Shown here piece by piece: positions 52,077-61,263 of a stretch of 64,000 bases of DNA (within the stretch, counting starts at the first letter, position 1; each line of letters opens with the position of its first letter). The stretch lies in assembly GCF_002157835.1 (NCBI RefSeq), contig NZ_CP020809.1, positions 6,076,001 to 6,140,000 of the forward strand. The letters run 5' to 3'. The position numbers were made by a program, and so were the translations under genes. The notes beneath the pieces were generated by a model. The model had not been told where the DNA came from. It ran no database searches and saw only the letters and a program-made list of their open reading frames with translations. This stretch comes from Mycobacterium dioxanotrophicus. GTDB taxonomy: Bacteria; Actinomycetota; Actinomycetes; Mycobacteriales; Mycobacteriaceae.

Positions 52077-53523
52077 GGGCCACCTCCGACGGACGGTGAT
52101 GTTCACCGATCAGTGGGGCGAGTCTGTCGGCCGACCGCAATGCCCGCGGCGAGGTCGACACGATACCGAGCACCACGATCACCAAACTCAGTGCGGCGCA
52201 GACGAACCACAGCGGCCGGGCCGCGACCGCGAAATCGGCTCCGGGGGTCGCCAGTGCCGTTCCCGCCACCGAACCGCACAGCGCCACACCGACGCTGACA
52301 CCGACCTGGCGGCTGGTGGAGGCAACCGCAGACGCAGCGCCTGCCCGGTCCAGCGGCATGCCGCTGACCGCCGCCGTGGTGATCGGGGCGTTGACCACGG
52401 CGAAGCCGACGCCGAACACCGCGAAGACGACCAGCAGCTGCCACAGCGGGGTGTGGGCCGTCAGCCGAGCCAGCATGAGCGTCGCCACGGTGAGCGTCGT
52501 GCCGGCCAACAGCAGCGACGGCCGGCTGCCGAACCGACCCACCAGACGCCCCGACAGGGGCGAAAAGATCAGCGCACCAACGGCGACCGGGAGATAGATC
52601 AGGCCGGTGTGCACGGCCGAATAGCCCCGCTCCTCCTGCAGATACAGCGACATCATGAACAGGAAGGCGCCGTATGCGGCGAACGAGCACACCGCGACCA
52701 GGGTGGCCGACGCGAACGGGACGCTGCGGAAGAACCGCAGATCGATGAACGGGTCGCGGCGGCGCGCCTCGTACCGCAGGAAGCCGGCGAAGGCGATCAG
52801 GGCGGCCGCGGCCACACCGAGCGTGCGGGGGTCGGTCCAGCCGAAGCCCGGGCCCTCGATCAGCACGAAGACGACGCCGAACAGGAACGCCACGCCCAGC
52901 GCCTGACCGATCGGGTCGACGTCGCGCATCGTCGAGGATTTCGACTCCGGCACGAAGATCGCGGTCAGCAGGATGGCCAGGGCGCAGATGGGCACGTTGA
53001 TCCAGAACACCGAGCGCCAGCCGACGTAATCGATCAGGACGCCGCCGACGATGGGGCCCAGTGCCATCGCGATGCCGACCACGCCGCCCCACACGCCGAT
53101 GGCGCGGGCGCGTTCGACGCGGCCGGTGAACACCTGCGTGATGATCGACATGGCGACCGGGTTGAGCATCGAGCCGCCGATGGCCTGCAGGAACCGGGCC
53201 GCGATGAGCAATTCGATGTTGGGCGCCAGGCTGCACAGCAGAGAGGCCAGCGCGAAGACGGCCAGTCCCACCTGAAAGGTGCGTCGCCGGCCGAACCGGT
53301 CGGCCATCGCCCCGGCCAGCAGTAGCAGCGAGGCCAGCACCAGCGTGTACACGTCGATCACCCATTGCAGCTGCGAGGGTGAGGCGTCGAAACTGGACCG
53401 GATGCTCGGAATGGCGACGTTGACGATGGTGACGTCCATCGACACGATCAGCAGGCTGAGGCAGCAGGAGATCAGGATGATCGCCTTGCGCCGGGCGCTG
53501 AGGACGCCAATGGTTGTATTCAC
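52066..53523 (-). CDS. MFS drug efflux transporter, DHA2-like
   Basis: A 485-residue major-facilitator protein with 12-14 helices. Signatures: VSMDVTIVNVAIPSIRSSFD (helix 1, drug:H+ antiporter type), MADRFGRRRTFQVGL (motif A) and GGVVGIAMALGPIVGGVLID (motif C), the last a mark of efflux rather than uptake. It starts with GTG 53523, inside the operator palindrome, so binding of MarR would block the promoter and start. Substrate unknown, presumably hydrophobic drugs. Confidence 0.88.
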   Translation of the reverse strand: MNTTIGVLSARRKAIILISCCLSLLIVSMDVTIVNVAIPSIRSSFDASPSQLQWVIDVYTLVLASLLLLAGAMADRFGRRRTFQVGLAVFALASLLCSLAPNIELLIAARFLQAIGGSMLNPVAMSIITQVFTGRVERARAIGVWGGVVGIAMALGPIVGGVLIDYVGWRSVFWINVPICALAILLTAIFVPESKSSTMRDVDPIGQALGVAFLFGVVFVLIEGPGFGWTDPRTLGVAAAALIAFAGFLRYEARRRDPFIDLRFFRSVPFASATLVAVCSFAAYGAFLFMMSLYLQEERGYSAVHTGLIYLPVAVGALIFSPLSGRLVGRFGSRPSLLLAGTTLTVATLMLARLTAHTPLWQLLVVFAVFGVGFAVVNAPITTAAVSGMPLDRAGAASAVASTSRQVGVSVGVALCGSVAGTALATPGADFAVAARPLWFVCAALSLVIVVLGIVSTSPRALRSADRLAPLIGEHHRPSEVAHVG

Positions 53524-53533
53524 ACAACCATTG
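53508..53533. promoter_or_regulatory. MarR operator overlapping the MFS start codon
   Basis: CAATGGTTGT (53508-53517) and ACAACCATTG (53524-53533) are perfect 10-bp arms with a 6-bp spacer that contains the GTG start. Length and symmetry fit a MarR dimer. A further TTGTGAAACTACAACTG lies just beyond. Confidence 0.8.
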
Positions 53534-53585
53534 TGAAACTACAACTGTCTCGCGGGCAAGTCCCGTGTCAGAGACAATCGTCACC

Positions 53586-54050
53586 GTGAACGAACGGAAT
53601 ATCCGAGTCGCCGAGGCTGTCTGCGCCGCCGGTATCGAACCCGCCATCCGAATCCTGGCCGCCGACGCCAAGACCGCGGCCGCCGCGGCCGAGCAGCTGG
53701 GCTGCGAGGTGGGCGCGATCGCCAACAGCCTGGTGTTCGACTGCGACGGCGAGCCGCTGCTGGTCATGGCCAGCGGTGCGGCCAGGGTGGACACCGACGT
53801 GCTGGCGCGCCACCTGGGCGCCACGACCATCAGCAAGGCGAACCCGAAACTCGTGCTCACGGCGACCGGTCAGGTGATCGGGGGCGTCGCCCCCACCGGA
53901 CACCCGATCCAGCTCCGGACAGTCGTCGACGAAACGCTGGCCGGCTACCCGGTCGTGTGGACCGCCGCGGGCACCGCCGACTCGGTGATGCCGCTGACCT
54001 ATCCGCAGTTGCTGGCGCTCACCGGAGGTGTCGCGCTGCCCGTGCGCTGA
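53586..54050 (+). CDS. YbaK/EbsC-type aminoacyl-tRNA deacylase
   Basis: A 154-residue protein of the Ybak/ProX superfamily, which removes wrong amino acids from tRNA: TAAAAAEQLGCEVGAIANSL, VFDCDGEPLLVMASGAARVD, TGQVIGGVAPTGHPIQLRTV and PVVWTAAGTADSVMPLTYPQ, with the conserved Lys in ATTISKANPKLVL. GTG 53586 is used; GACAAT at 53573-53578 would place a leaderless transcript at the start codon. Divergent from the MFS gene. Confidence 0.85.
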   Translation: MNERNIRVAEAVCAAGIEPAIRILAADAKTAAAAAEQLGCEVGAIANSLVFDCDGEPLLVMASGAARVDTDVLARHLGATTISKANPKLVLTATGQVIGGVAPTGHPIQLRTVVDETLAGYPVVWTAAGTADSVMPLTYPQLLALTGGVALPVR

Positions 54051-54060
54051 CCGACCTTGC

Positions 54061-54120
54061 GCGAACAGACGTCAAAGTTCGCGACACGCCGCGTTTGGCG
54101 TACCCGAGTGTCTGCTCGGC
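54061..54120. repeat. Interspersed hairpin repeat, copy 3, between convergent genes
   Basis: GCGAACAGAC (54061-54070) pairs imperfectly with GTGTCTGCTCGGC (54108-54120). The interior has the shared pieces AAAGTTCGCGACA and GCGTACC. It lies between the deacylase gene and convergent gltA2, as copy 1 lies between convergent genes, and probably terminates both. Confidence 0.75.
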
Positions 54121-54128
54121 GAAGGAAG

Positions 54129-55433
54129 TCAGCGGGTGCCGATGTCGAGGTAATCGCGCTCGGTGTAGCCGGTGTAGACCTGACGCGGACGGCCGATCTT
54201 GTTGGGCTCGCTGTGCATCTCCCGCCAGTGCGCGATCCAGCCCGGCAGCCGGCCGAGCGCGAACAACACGGTGAACATGCGCGTCGGAAAACCCATAGCC
54301 CGGTAGATCACGCCGGTGTAGAAGTCGACGTTCGGGTAGAGCTTGCGCTCGATGAAGAAGTCGTCGGTGAGCGCGACCTCTTCGAGCGCCTTCGCGATGG
54401 CCAGCAGCTCGTCGTCGCCGCCGAGCTTGCCGAGGATCTTGTCGGCCTGCTCCTTGACGATGCGCGCCCGCGGATCGTAGTTCTTGTACACGCGGTGACC
54501 GAAGCCCATCAGCTTCACGCCGTCCTCGCGGTTCTTGACCTTCTTGACGAAGTCCCGGACGTCACCGTGCTCGGTGCGGATCTTCTCCAGCATCTCCAGC
54601 ACGGCCTGGTTGGCGCCGCCGTGCAGCGGGCCCCACAACGCATTGATGCCACCGGAGATCGACGTGAACAGGTTGGCCTGCGACGAGCCGACCAGGCGCA
54701 CAGTCGATGTCGAACAGTTCTGCTCATGATCGGCGTGCAGGATCAACAGCATGTCCAACGCGCGGACAAGCTCGGGATCCACCTCATACGGCTCGGCCGG
54801 GAAGCCGAACGTCATCCGCAGAAAGTTCTCCACCAGGCTCAGCGAGTTGTCCGGGTAGAGGAACGGCTGCCCCTCGGACTTCTTGTACGCGTAGGCGGCA
54901 ATGGTCGGCAACTTCGCCAGCAGCCGGATCGTGGACAGCTCGACCTGCTTCTTGTCGAGCGGATCCAACGAATCCTGGTAGTAGGCGCTCAGCGCGTTGA
55001 CCGCACTGGACAGCACCGGCATCGGGTGCGCGTTGCGCGGGAACCCGTCGAAGAACCGCTTGAGATCCTCGTGCAGCAGCGTGTGCCGCTGGATCCGATT
55101 GGTGAACTGCTCCAACTCCTCAGCGGTCGGCAGCTCGCCGTAGATCAACAGATAGCTGACCTCGATGAAGTTCGACTTCTCCGCCAACTGCTCGATCGGG
55201 ATACCCCGGTACCGCAGGATGCCGGCGTCACCATCGATGTAGGTGATGGCCGATTTGGTGGAAGCGGTGTTGACGAAGCCCCCGTCGAAGGTGGTGTACC
55301 CAGTCTTCGACAGCAAAGGCCCCAACGCGATGCCATCCGACCCCTCGGTGGCCTTGACGATTTCCAGATCAAGCTCGCCACCGGGGTAACTGAGGGTGGC
55401 GTGCTCCTGCCCACTCGACGGGTTTTCGGCCAC
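54129..55433 (-). CDS. gltA2: Citrate synthase I
   Basis: A 434-residue type II citrate synthase, joining acetyl-CoA and oxaloacetate to give citrate. Active-site motifs: [17 protein letters not shown] (His), [20 protein letters not shown] (His), and an Asp in [20 protein letters not shown]. The N-terminal [20 protein letters not shown] is usual for the hexameric, NADH-sensitive group. It corresponds to M. tuberculosis GltA2 (Rv0896), the main TCA enzyme. A second citrate synthase, citA, lies 3 kb away on the other strand. Confidence 0.94.
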   Translation of the reverse strand: MAENPSSGQEHATLSYPGGELDLEIVKATEGSDGIALGPLLSKTGYTTFDGGFVNTASTKSAITYIDGDAGILRYRGIPIEQLAEKSNFIEVSYLLIYGELPTAEELEQFTNRIQRHTLLHEDLKRFFDGFPRNAHPMPVLSSAVNALSAYYQDSLDPLDKKQVELSTIRLLAKLPTIAAYAYKKSEGQPFLYPDNSLSLVENFLRMTFGFPAEPYEVDPELVRALDMLLILHADHEQNCSTSTVRLVGSSQANLFTSISGGINALWGPLHGGANQAVLEMLEKIRTEHGDVRDFVKKVKNREDGVKLMGFGHRVYKNYDPRARIVKEQADKILGKLGGDDELLAIAKALEEVALTDDFFIERKLYPNVDFYTGVIYRAMGFPTRMFTVLFALGRLPGWIAHWREMHSEPNKIGRPRQVYTGYTERDYLDIGTR

Positions 55434-55538
55434 GGGATTCCCTTCGTCCTCGTTTGGGAAGTCGTTGCGAACCTACGACTGCTCTACCAAAAGGTAGTCG
55501 CATTCGGTCGGCGTTGCCCGCGGGGGGCTACCAACCAG

Positions 55539-56195
55539 TCACGCCGGACGCTGCACGCCCGCCGTCACCTCAAGAAACTCGGCATACGTGGAATGCACGG
55601 CCCCGATGACGTCGTCGACTGTGACCGTGTCCCAATCGACTGTCGCGCCGAGCCGCGCCAGCCCGGACATGATGATCGACGTCCACACCGCCGCCGTCAG
55701 CATCAACCGTTGGTCGTCACGCGCCACACCCATGCGCTTGGCCAGCTCCGCGTTGACCGCGTCGAACCGGAACTGGGATGCGGCGTGCATCAACGCGGCC
55801 GACGACGTGAGGATGCGCGCCGAGGCCAGCAGCCGGTCAGCTGTGAGCCGGTTCGGTGGCGCGGTCTTGGTGTCCGCGAACGCCTTCACGTGCGCCCGGT
55901 ACAGCGCCTCGATGTCGCTGATCCCGTCGGGCTGCCCTGCCAGTTCGACCGCGATCATCTCGACCACCTCGTCGATGAACGCCAGCATCACCGCGTCCTT
56001 GGTCGCGAAGTACCGACTGAACGTCCGGGGCGAAACATCGGCCGCGGCAGCGATCTGGTCGACGGTGGTCGCCTCGAACCCCTGCCGGTGACACAACTCG
56101 ATCGCCGCGTCGATCAATGTCGACCTGGTGCGCTGCTTCTTACGTTCACGTAAACCGACATAGGCCGTCCCGACCAGTTCCGCCACGTCCGGCAT
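55539..56195 (-). CDS. TetR-family transcriptional regulator
   Basis: A 218-residue TetR regulator: HTH at about 15-62 ([51 protein letters not shown]) and a helical ligand domain. ATG 56195 gives the normal 15-residue lead before helix 1; longer frames run into the MFS gene. It follows the MFS gene by 55 bp on the same strand and may control that pump. Confidence 0.85.
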   Translation of the reverse strand: MPDVAELVGTAYVGLRERKKQRTRSTLIDAAIELCHRQGFEATTVDQIAAAADVSPRTFSRYFATKDAVMLAFIDEVVEMIAVELAGQPDGISDIEALYRAHVKAFADTKTAPPNRLTADRLLASARILTSSAALMHAASQFRFDAVNAELAKRMGVARDDQRLMLTAAVWTSIIMSGLARLGATVDWDTVTVDDVIGAVHSTYAEFLEVTAGVQRPA

Positions 56196-56250
56196 GTTAT
56201 CGCCCCGAAGTCGATGATTTCGCAAATAAATGACAACCGCTGCCGACTGT

Positions 56251-57555
56251 TCACACCTTGTCGGGATCTCGCAGGTCGTCGGGCGCCCACACGGGTGCCA
56301 CCCGGTACCGCACGAACGCGGGAACGGCCAATGCAGCGACGACGACGCCGACAACGACGAGCGCTCCGCCGCCCGCCGCGGCCACCGTGGTACCGACCAT
56401 CGCCGCGACCCCACCGTGCGCCGCGTCAGCGAGCCGCGGGCCACCGGCGACCACGACCGTGAAGACGCCCTGCAACCGTCCCCGCACATCGTCGGACGCC
56501 GCCTGCTGAAGAATCGTCGATCGGAACGCCGCCGACACCATGTCCGCCGCTCCACCAATGGCCAAGAACACCAACGCAATCCACAACAGCGCACCGGCGT
56601 GGCCGTGGGCCATCCCACCGGCCACGCCGAAACCGACCATCGCCAGGCCCCAACCCACGATCGACCACACGACTGCCAGACCCTGCCTGCGGATCCGCGG
56701 CAGCCAACCGGAGAACACGCCGCCGAGCACCGCACCGGCGGACATCGCGGCGGCCAACAAGGCCATCACGGTGCCACCCTCGACCGGTCCGCCGAAGCTC
56801 TCATGTGCCATCTGCGGGAACAACGCCCGCGGCATGCCGAAGATCATCGCGATGAGGTCGACGACGAACGACATCAGCACGACCCGGTTGCCCGCCAGAT
56901 ACCTCAAACCGTCCAGCACGGCCGCGAATCCCCAGCGCGCCGAACCCTGTTCAGTGCTGGTGGCCGGCATCGGCGCGAGCCGGAACGTGGCCCAGATCGG
57001 CGCAAGACAGGTCAGTGCATCGATGAGGTACAGCGTGGACAGGTCGACCCAGCTCAGCAGCAGCCCGGCCAGCAGCGGACCCACGATCGCACCGAACTGG
57101 AACACCGTCATGTTCAGTGAGTTCGCGGCCGGCAGTTGCTCGCCGGGCAGCATCCGCGGGATCGCCGCCGAGCGGGTCGGACTGTTGATCGCGAAGAACG
57201 CCTGCTGCACCGACAGCAGGCCGAGCACCACCCACACGTTGTTCAGGGCCAGCGCGGCCTGCGCCCACAGCAGCACCGACGCGACGGCCAATCCGACCGA
57301 GGCGATGATGAGCAGCAGCCTGCGGTCCATCGCGTCGGCCCAGGCACCGCCCCACAGCCCGAACACCACCAGCGGCACCAGTGCGAACAACCCGGCCAGC
57401 CCGACGTACGCCGAGTTCTGGGTGAGTACGTAGAGCTGCACCGGCACCGCGAAGATCGTCAGGTTGGCGCCGATGACGGTCGGGATGCCTGCCACCCACA
57501 GGCGCCGGAAGTCGGGGTTGCGCAGCGGGGTGGTGTCGGCGAAGAACTTTCTCAC
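56251..57555 (-). CDS. MFS transporter, EntS-like exporter
   Basis: A 434-residue, 12-helix MFS protein of the DHA3 type: PLRNPDFRRLWVAGIPTVIG at the start, ALVPLVVFGLWGGAWADAMD with the motif A variant DAMDRRLLLI, and NSPTRSAAIPRMLPGEQLPA between helices 4 and 5, a signature of enterobactin/macrolide exporters. Starts at GTG 57555, six bases after the pdxH stop, so the two genes are probably cotranscribed. Confidence 0.85.
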   Translation of the reverse strand: MRKFFADTTPLRNPDFRRLWVAGIPTVIGANLTIFAVPVQLYVLTQNSAYVGLAGLFALVPLVVFGLWGGAWADAMDRRLLLIIASVGLAVASVLLWAQAALALNNVWVVLGLLSVQQAFFAINSPTRSAAIPRMLPGEQLPAANSLNMTVFQFGAIVGPLLAGLLLSWVDLSTLYLIDALTCLAPIWATFRLAPMPATSTEQGSARWGFAAVLDGLRYLAGNRVVLMSFVVDLIAMIFGMPRALFPQMAHESFGGPVEGGTVMALLAAAMSAGAVLGGVFSGWLPRIRRQGLAVVWSIVGWGLAMVGFGVAGGMAHGHAGALLWIALVFLAIGGAADMVSAAFRSTILQQAASDDVRGRLQGVFTVVVAGGPRLADAAHGGVAAMVGTTVAAAGGGALVVVGVVVAALAVPAFVRYRVAPVWAPDDLRDPDKV

Positions 57556-57561
57556 CGTGGG

Positions 57562-58239
57562 TCAGGGCTGAAGACGTTCCGCGCGGCCGCCCACCACGCG
57601 AATCCGGTTGTGCACCCGGTTCTCCCGGCCCTGCCAGAACTCGACCACGTCCGGGCTGATCAGGTAACCACCCCAGTTCGGCGGCACCGGAACCGCGTCG
57701 AGGTCGGCGAAGCGCTCGGTGACCGCGGCCAGTTGGTCCATGAGCACGGCGCGCGAACCGATGGGGAAAGACTGGTGCGACGCCCAGGCGCCGAGCTGCG
57801 ATCCGCGGGGCCGCTTGGACCAGTACTCGGCGGTCGCGTCGGCCGACACCTTGCTCACCGGACCGCGCACATGCACCTGCCTGCCCAGGCCGAACCACGG
57901 GAAGGTGGCCGACGCATAGGGGTTGGCGGCCAGCTGTACGCCCTTGGCGGAGTCGTAGTTGGTGAAGAAGGTGATACCGGATTCGTCCACGCCCTTGCAC
58001 AACACCGTGCGGGTCACGGGCCTTCCCTGTTCGTCGACGGTGCCGACCACCATGGCGTTCGGCTCGGCCAGCCCGGCCCGCTGGGCATCGCCCAGCCAGG
58101 TGCGCAGAAGCGTCAACCAGCCCGTCGCGGGATCGTCGCCGAGCCAATCGGCGTCGAGATCGCCGCAGCCGTCCTTCTCCACATACTCGACACGCATCGC
58201 CGCCAGATCATGATTGTCCGGAGTTGCCACCGCGCCCAC
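57562..58239 (-). CDS. pdxH: Pyridoxamine 5'-phosphate oxidase
   Basis: A 225-residue FMN enzyme that oxidises pyridoxamine or pyridoxine 5'-phosphate to PLP. Conserved pieces: [57 protein letters not shown] and [15 protein letters not shown], the last containing the C-terminal substrate residues of true PdxH proteins. GTG 58239 is used, GTG 58230 is possible. Divergent from citA, with only 31 bp between the starts. Confidence 0.9.
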   Translation of the reverse strand: MGAVATPDNHDLAAMRVEYVEKDGCGDLDADWLGDDPATGWLTLLRTWLGDAQRAGLAEPNAMVVGTVDEQGRPVTRTVLCKGVDESGITFFTNYDSAKGVQLAANPYASATFPWFGLGRQVHVRGPVSKVSADATAEYWSKRPRGSQLGAWASHQSFPIGSRAVLMDQLAAVTERFADLDAVPVPPNWGGYLISPDVVEFWQGRENRVHNRIRVVGGRAERLQP

Positions 58240-58270
58240 GCTACGCCCGCCCTAGTGCGAGAATCGGGCC

Positions 58271-59404
58271 ATGGCAGCCGTACCGGAAGAGTTCGTCGCC
58301 GGCTTGGAAGGCGTCGTCGCCTTCACCACCGAGATCGCCGAACCGGACAAGGACGGTGGTGCGCTGCGCTACCGCGGCGTGGACATCGAAGAGCTCGTCA
58401 GCCGACAGGTCACCTTCGGCGACGTGTGGGGACTGCTGGTCGACGGCCGCTTCGGCACGGGCCTGCCGCCCGCCGAGCCGTTCCCGCTACCCATCCACAG
58501 CGGCGACGTGCGGGTCGACGTCCAGGCCGGGCTGGCGATGCTGGCCCCGATCTGGGGCTACGCACCGCTGCTCGACATCGACGATCAGATCGCGCGTGAT
58601 CAGCTGGCACGCGCATCGGTGATGGCGCTTTCCTACGTCGCACAATCCGCCAGGGGCATCTACCAACCCGCCGTGCCACAGCGGCTGATCGATGAATGCG
58701 CCACGGTCACAGCACGTTTCATGACCCGCTGGCAGGGCGAGCCGGATCCCCGCCACGTCGAGGCCATCGACGCCTACTGGGTGACCGCGGCCGAGCACGG
58801 CATGAACGCCTCGACGTTCACCGCCCGCGTGATCGCCTCGACCGGGGCCGACGTGGCCGCGGCGCTGTCCGGTGCGGTCGGCGCGATGAGCGGCCCGCTG
58901 CACGGTGGTGCGCCGGCCCGCGTGCTGCCGATGATCGAGGAGGTCGAGCGCACCGGCGACGCCCGCGCGGTGGTCAAGTCGATCCTGGACAGCGGCGGCA
59001 AGCTGATGGGCTTCGGCCACCGGGTGTACCGCGCCGAGGACCCGCGGGCCCGGGTGCTGCGGGCCACCGCCAAGCGGCTGGAGGCGCCGCGCTTCGAGGT
59101 GGCCGCCGCGCTCGAACAGGCCGCGCTGGCCGAGTTGCGCGAACGCAGGCCCGACCGGGCCATCGAGACCAATGTCGAATTCTGGGCCGCGGTGATCCTG
59201 GACTTCGCCCGGGTGCCGGCGAAGATGATGCCCGCGATGTTCACCTGCGGCCGGACCGCAGGCTGGTGTGCGCACATCCTCGAGCAGAAACGCCTCGGCA
59301 AGTTGGTGCGGCCCGCGGCGATCTACGTCGGCCCCGATCCGCGCAGTGTGCAGGACGTCCCGGGGTGGGACGAGCTGGCCGAGGCGCGAGCGGCCTCGGT
59401 GTGA
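58271..59404 (+). CDS. citA: Citrate synthase II
   Basis: A 377-residue citrate synthase of the shorter, dimeric, actinobacterial type (M. tuberculosis CitA, Rv0889c). Motifs: ALSGAVGAMSGPLHGGAPAR and [20 protein letters not shown], and an Asp in TNVEFWAAVILDFARVPAKM. The N-terminus (AVPEEFVAGLEGVVAFTTEI) lacks the extension of gltA2. Some relatives use propionyl-CoA (methylcitrate synthase), which cannot be excluded. Its stop overlaps the following GTG. Confidence 0.92.
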   Translation: MAAVPEEFVAGLEGVVAFTTEIAEPDKDGGALRYRGVDIEELVSRQVTFGDVWGLLVDGRFGTGLPPAEPFPLPIHSGDVRVDVQAGLAMLAPIWGYAPLLDIDDQIARDQLARASVMALSYVAQSARGIYQPAVPQRLIDECATVTARFMTRWQGEPDPRHVEAIDAYWVTAAEHGMNASTFTARVIASTGADVAAALSGAVGAMSGPLHGGAPARVLPMIEEVERTGDARAVVKSILDSGGKLMGFGHRVYRAEDPRARVLRATAKRLEAPRFEVAAALEQAALAELRERRPDRAIETNVEFWAAVILDFARVPAKMMPAMFTCGRTAGWCAHILEQKRLGKLVRPAAIYVGPDPRSVQDVPGWDELAEARAASV

Positions 59405-60009
59405 CCGCGGACGTCTTCGCTTCGGCAGCACGGGCTTTCACGCGGTTGGTGCAATCGCTCCCGGCCTCCGCATGGGACGGGCCGGGCCTTGGCGAGTGGG
59501 ACATGCGGGCCCTGATCGGCCACACCTCACGGTCATTGATCACGGTCAGCACATACCTGCGCACGCCCGCCACCCGCGAGGATGTGTCCAGCGCGGTCGA
59601 CTACTACGTGAAGATCCGCGACTACATGTCCGACAGCGGCGCCGCGGCCATCGTGGAGCGGGGCAGGCAGGCGGGCCGGGATCTGGGCGACGACCCGGTG
59701 GCCGCCATCGAGCCCTTGTTGACCCGCGCCCTCGACGATGTCGACGGCGCAGGTGACCCCTTGATCGCGGTGATCGGCGGTCTGGGCATCCGGTTGAGCG
59801 ACTACCTGCAAACCCGTGTCTTCGAGCTGACCGTGCACAGCCTCGACATCGCCGCGGCAGCCGGGGTGACGATAGACCTGCCGCCCGAGGCGCTGGAGGC
59901 GGCCGCGGTGTTGGCCACCCGTGTCTCGGTGGCGCTGGGCGAGGGCGACACGGTGCTGCGGGCGTTGACCGGCCGGGCCCCGCTACCGCACTCGTTCTCC
60001 GTCACCTGA
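59401..60009 (+). CDS. Maleylpyruvate-isomerase/DinB-like mycothiol-dependent domain protein
   Basis: A 202-residue DinB-superfamily protein: FTRLVQSLPASAWDGPGLGE, WDMRALIGHTSRSLITVSTY and VFELTVHSLDIAAAAGV, whose His residues (GHT and VHS) form the metal site of mycothiol-dependent enzymes in actinobacteria. The role is probably thiol transfer or isomerisation of an electrophile. GTG 59401 overlaps the citA stop, so it is cotranscribed. Confidence 0.8.
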   Translation: MTADVFASAARAFTRLVQSLPASAWDGPGLGEWDMRALIGHTSRSLITVSTYLRTPATREDVSSAVDYYVKIRDYMSDSGAAAIVERGRQAGRDLGDDPVAAIEPLLTRALDDVDGAGDPLIAVIGGLGIRLSDYLQTRVFELTVHSLDIAAAAGVTIDLPPEALEAAAVLATRVSVALGEGDTVLRALTGRAPLPHSFSVT

Positions 60010-60110
60010 ATGTCAGACTCCCGTGCTTGCATAGGGATAGCCGCGATGAGATCCGTCCGCCCGGCGGGTCTGCATTGGGGTCCGCCCACAATGAGACAGG
60101 AGTCCGCACT

Positions 60111-60563
60111 ATGGCCATCGAAGTAACTCCCGCAGTGTTGCCGCACCTCGTCGTCGACGACGCCGCAGCCGCTATCGACTTCTACGTCAAGGCATTCGGC
60201 GCCACCGAGTTGGGACGGGTGCCCGGTCCCGGCGGCAAGCTCATCCACGCCGCACTCACCATCAACGGCTCCACCGTGATGCTCAACGACGATTTCCCCG
60301 AGTTCAACGACGGCAAGTCGACGACGCCGAAGGCCCTCGGCGGCACACCCGTCACCATCCATCTGACCGTCACCGACGTCGAGTCCAAATTCGAGCAGGC
60401 GGTCGAGGCCGGCGCCGAGGTCGTCATGCCACTGGAGGACCAGTTCTGGGGCGACCGTTACGGCATGGTGCGTGACCCGTTCGGCCACCAGTGGTCGCTG
60501 GGTCAGCCGGTGCGCGAAGTGAGCCCCGAGGAGATCGCCGCGGCCATGCAGAACCAGCAGTAG
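60111..60563 (+). CDS. VOC-superfamily protein, PhnB/glyoxalase-like (Rv0887c-like)
   Basis: A 150-residue vicinal-oxygen-chelate protein with two beta-alpha-beta-beta-beta units: LPHLVVDDAAAAIDFYVKAF, GKLIHAALTINGSTVMLNDD and WGDRYGMVRDPFGHQWSL. The last motif is typical of PhnB-type proteins. Catalytic function unknown. ACAGGAG ten bases before ATG 60111 is the ribosome-binding site. In M. tuberculosis, Rv0887c also lies near citA and fprB. Confidence 0.87.
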   Translation: MAIEVTPAVLPHLVVDDAAAAIDFYVKAFGATELGRVPGPGGKLIHAALTINGSTVMLNDDFPEFNDGKSTTPKALGGTPVTIHLTVTDVESKFEQAVEAGAEVVMPLEDQFWGDRYGMVRDPFGHQWSLGQPVREVSPEEIAAAMQNQQ

Positions 60564-60639
60564 GACGCTTCCGCCTCACCAGCATCGGCCGTCCCAGCAA
60601 GCCCGGTTAGTCTCGACGCGAGAACCGGGGGGAGAGTCG

Positions 60640-61263
60640 ATGCTGGACTGGCTGGCGCAGTTGGTGCAGCCGCTCAATGCCACGCTGTTCGTGTTGGGCG
60701 GTGACGCCGTCAGTTGGGCCGAGCTGCTGGGGTTCGTCACCGGCGGGCTGTGTGTGGCGCTGACCGTGCGCCGCCACATCGCCAATTTCCCGGTCGGCAT
60801 CGCCAATTGCCTGTTCTTCCTGGTGCTGTTCGCCTCGGCCCGGCTGTGGGCCGACGCCGGCCTGCAAGTGCTCTACATCGCCCTGGGGTTCGCTGGGTGG
60901 TGGCAGTGGCGGTACGGCAACACGGGCCGCACACCGCTGGTGGTCACCCGGGCCCGGCCGGACCAGATCGGTTGGTGCGTGGCCGTTGTCGTGGCGGGGA
61001 CGGCATTGCTGACGGTCATCCTGCGGGCCGCACACGATTCGGCCCCGTTTCTCGACGCGCTCACCACGTGCCTGTCGCTGGTCGCGCAGTGGCTGCTCAA
61101 CGGCAAGTATCTGCAGACCTGGTATTTCTGGATCGCCGCGGATTGCATCTACGTCCCGCTCTACCTGAGCCGCGACCTCAACCTGACCGCGGCGATCTAT
61201 CTCGTGTTCCTGGCCCTGTGCCTGTCCGGGCTGCAGTCCTGGCGCAAGGTGCGGGTGTCGTGA
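60640..61263 (+). CDS. pnuC: Nicotinamide riboside transporter PnuC
   Basis: A 207-residue membrane protein with seven helices: ELLGFVTGGLCVALTVRRHI, FPVGIANCLFFLVLFASARL, QVLYIALGFAGWWQWRYGNT. The WxxW-type motif and the sharing with nadR identify PnuC, which carries nicotinamide riboside across the membrane by facilitated diffusion with trapping by phosphorylation. A strong GGGGGGAGAG lies upstream of ATG 60640. The next gene starts in its stop codon. Confidence 0.9.
   Translation: MLDWLAQLVQPLNATLFVLGGDAVSWAELLGFVTGGLCVALTVRRHIANFPVGIANCLFFLVLFASARLWADAGLQVLYIALGFAGWWQWRYGNTGRTPLVVTRARPDQIGWCVAVVVAGTALLTVILRAAHDSAPFLDALTTCLSLVAQWLLNGKYLQTWYFWIAADCIYVPLYLSRDLNLTAAIYLVFLALCLSGLQSWRKVRVS

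Noticed and set aside
54057..56153. 698-codon open frame on the plus strand opposite gltA2 and the TetR gene
   Set aside because: Antisense to citrate synthase; composition follows codon-position GC bias and no motif is present.
55539..56735. 398-codon TetR frame starting at 56735
   Set aside because: The first 180 residues are a shadow of the MFS gene; the TetR fold begins after ATG 56195.
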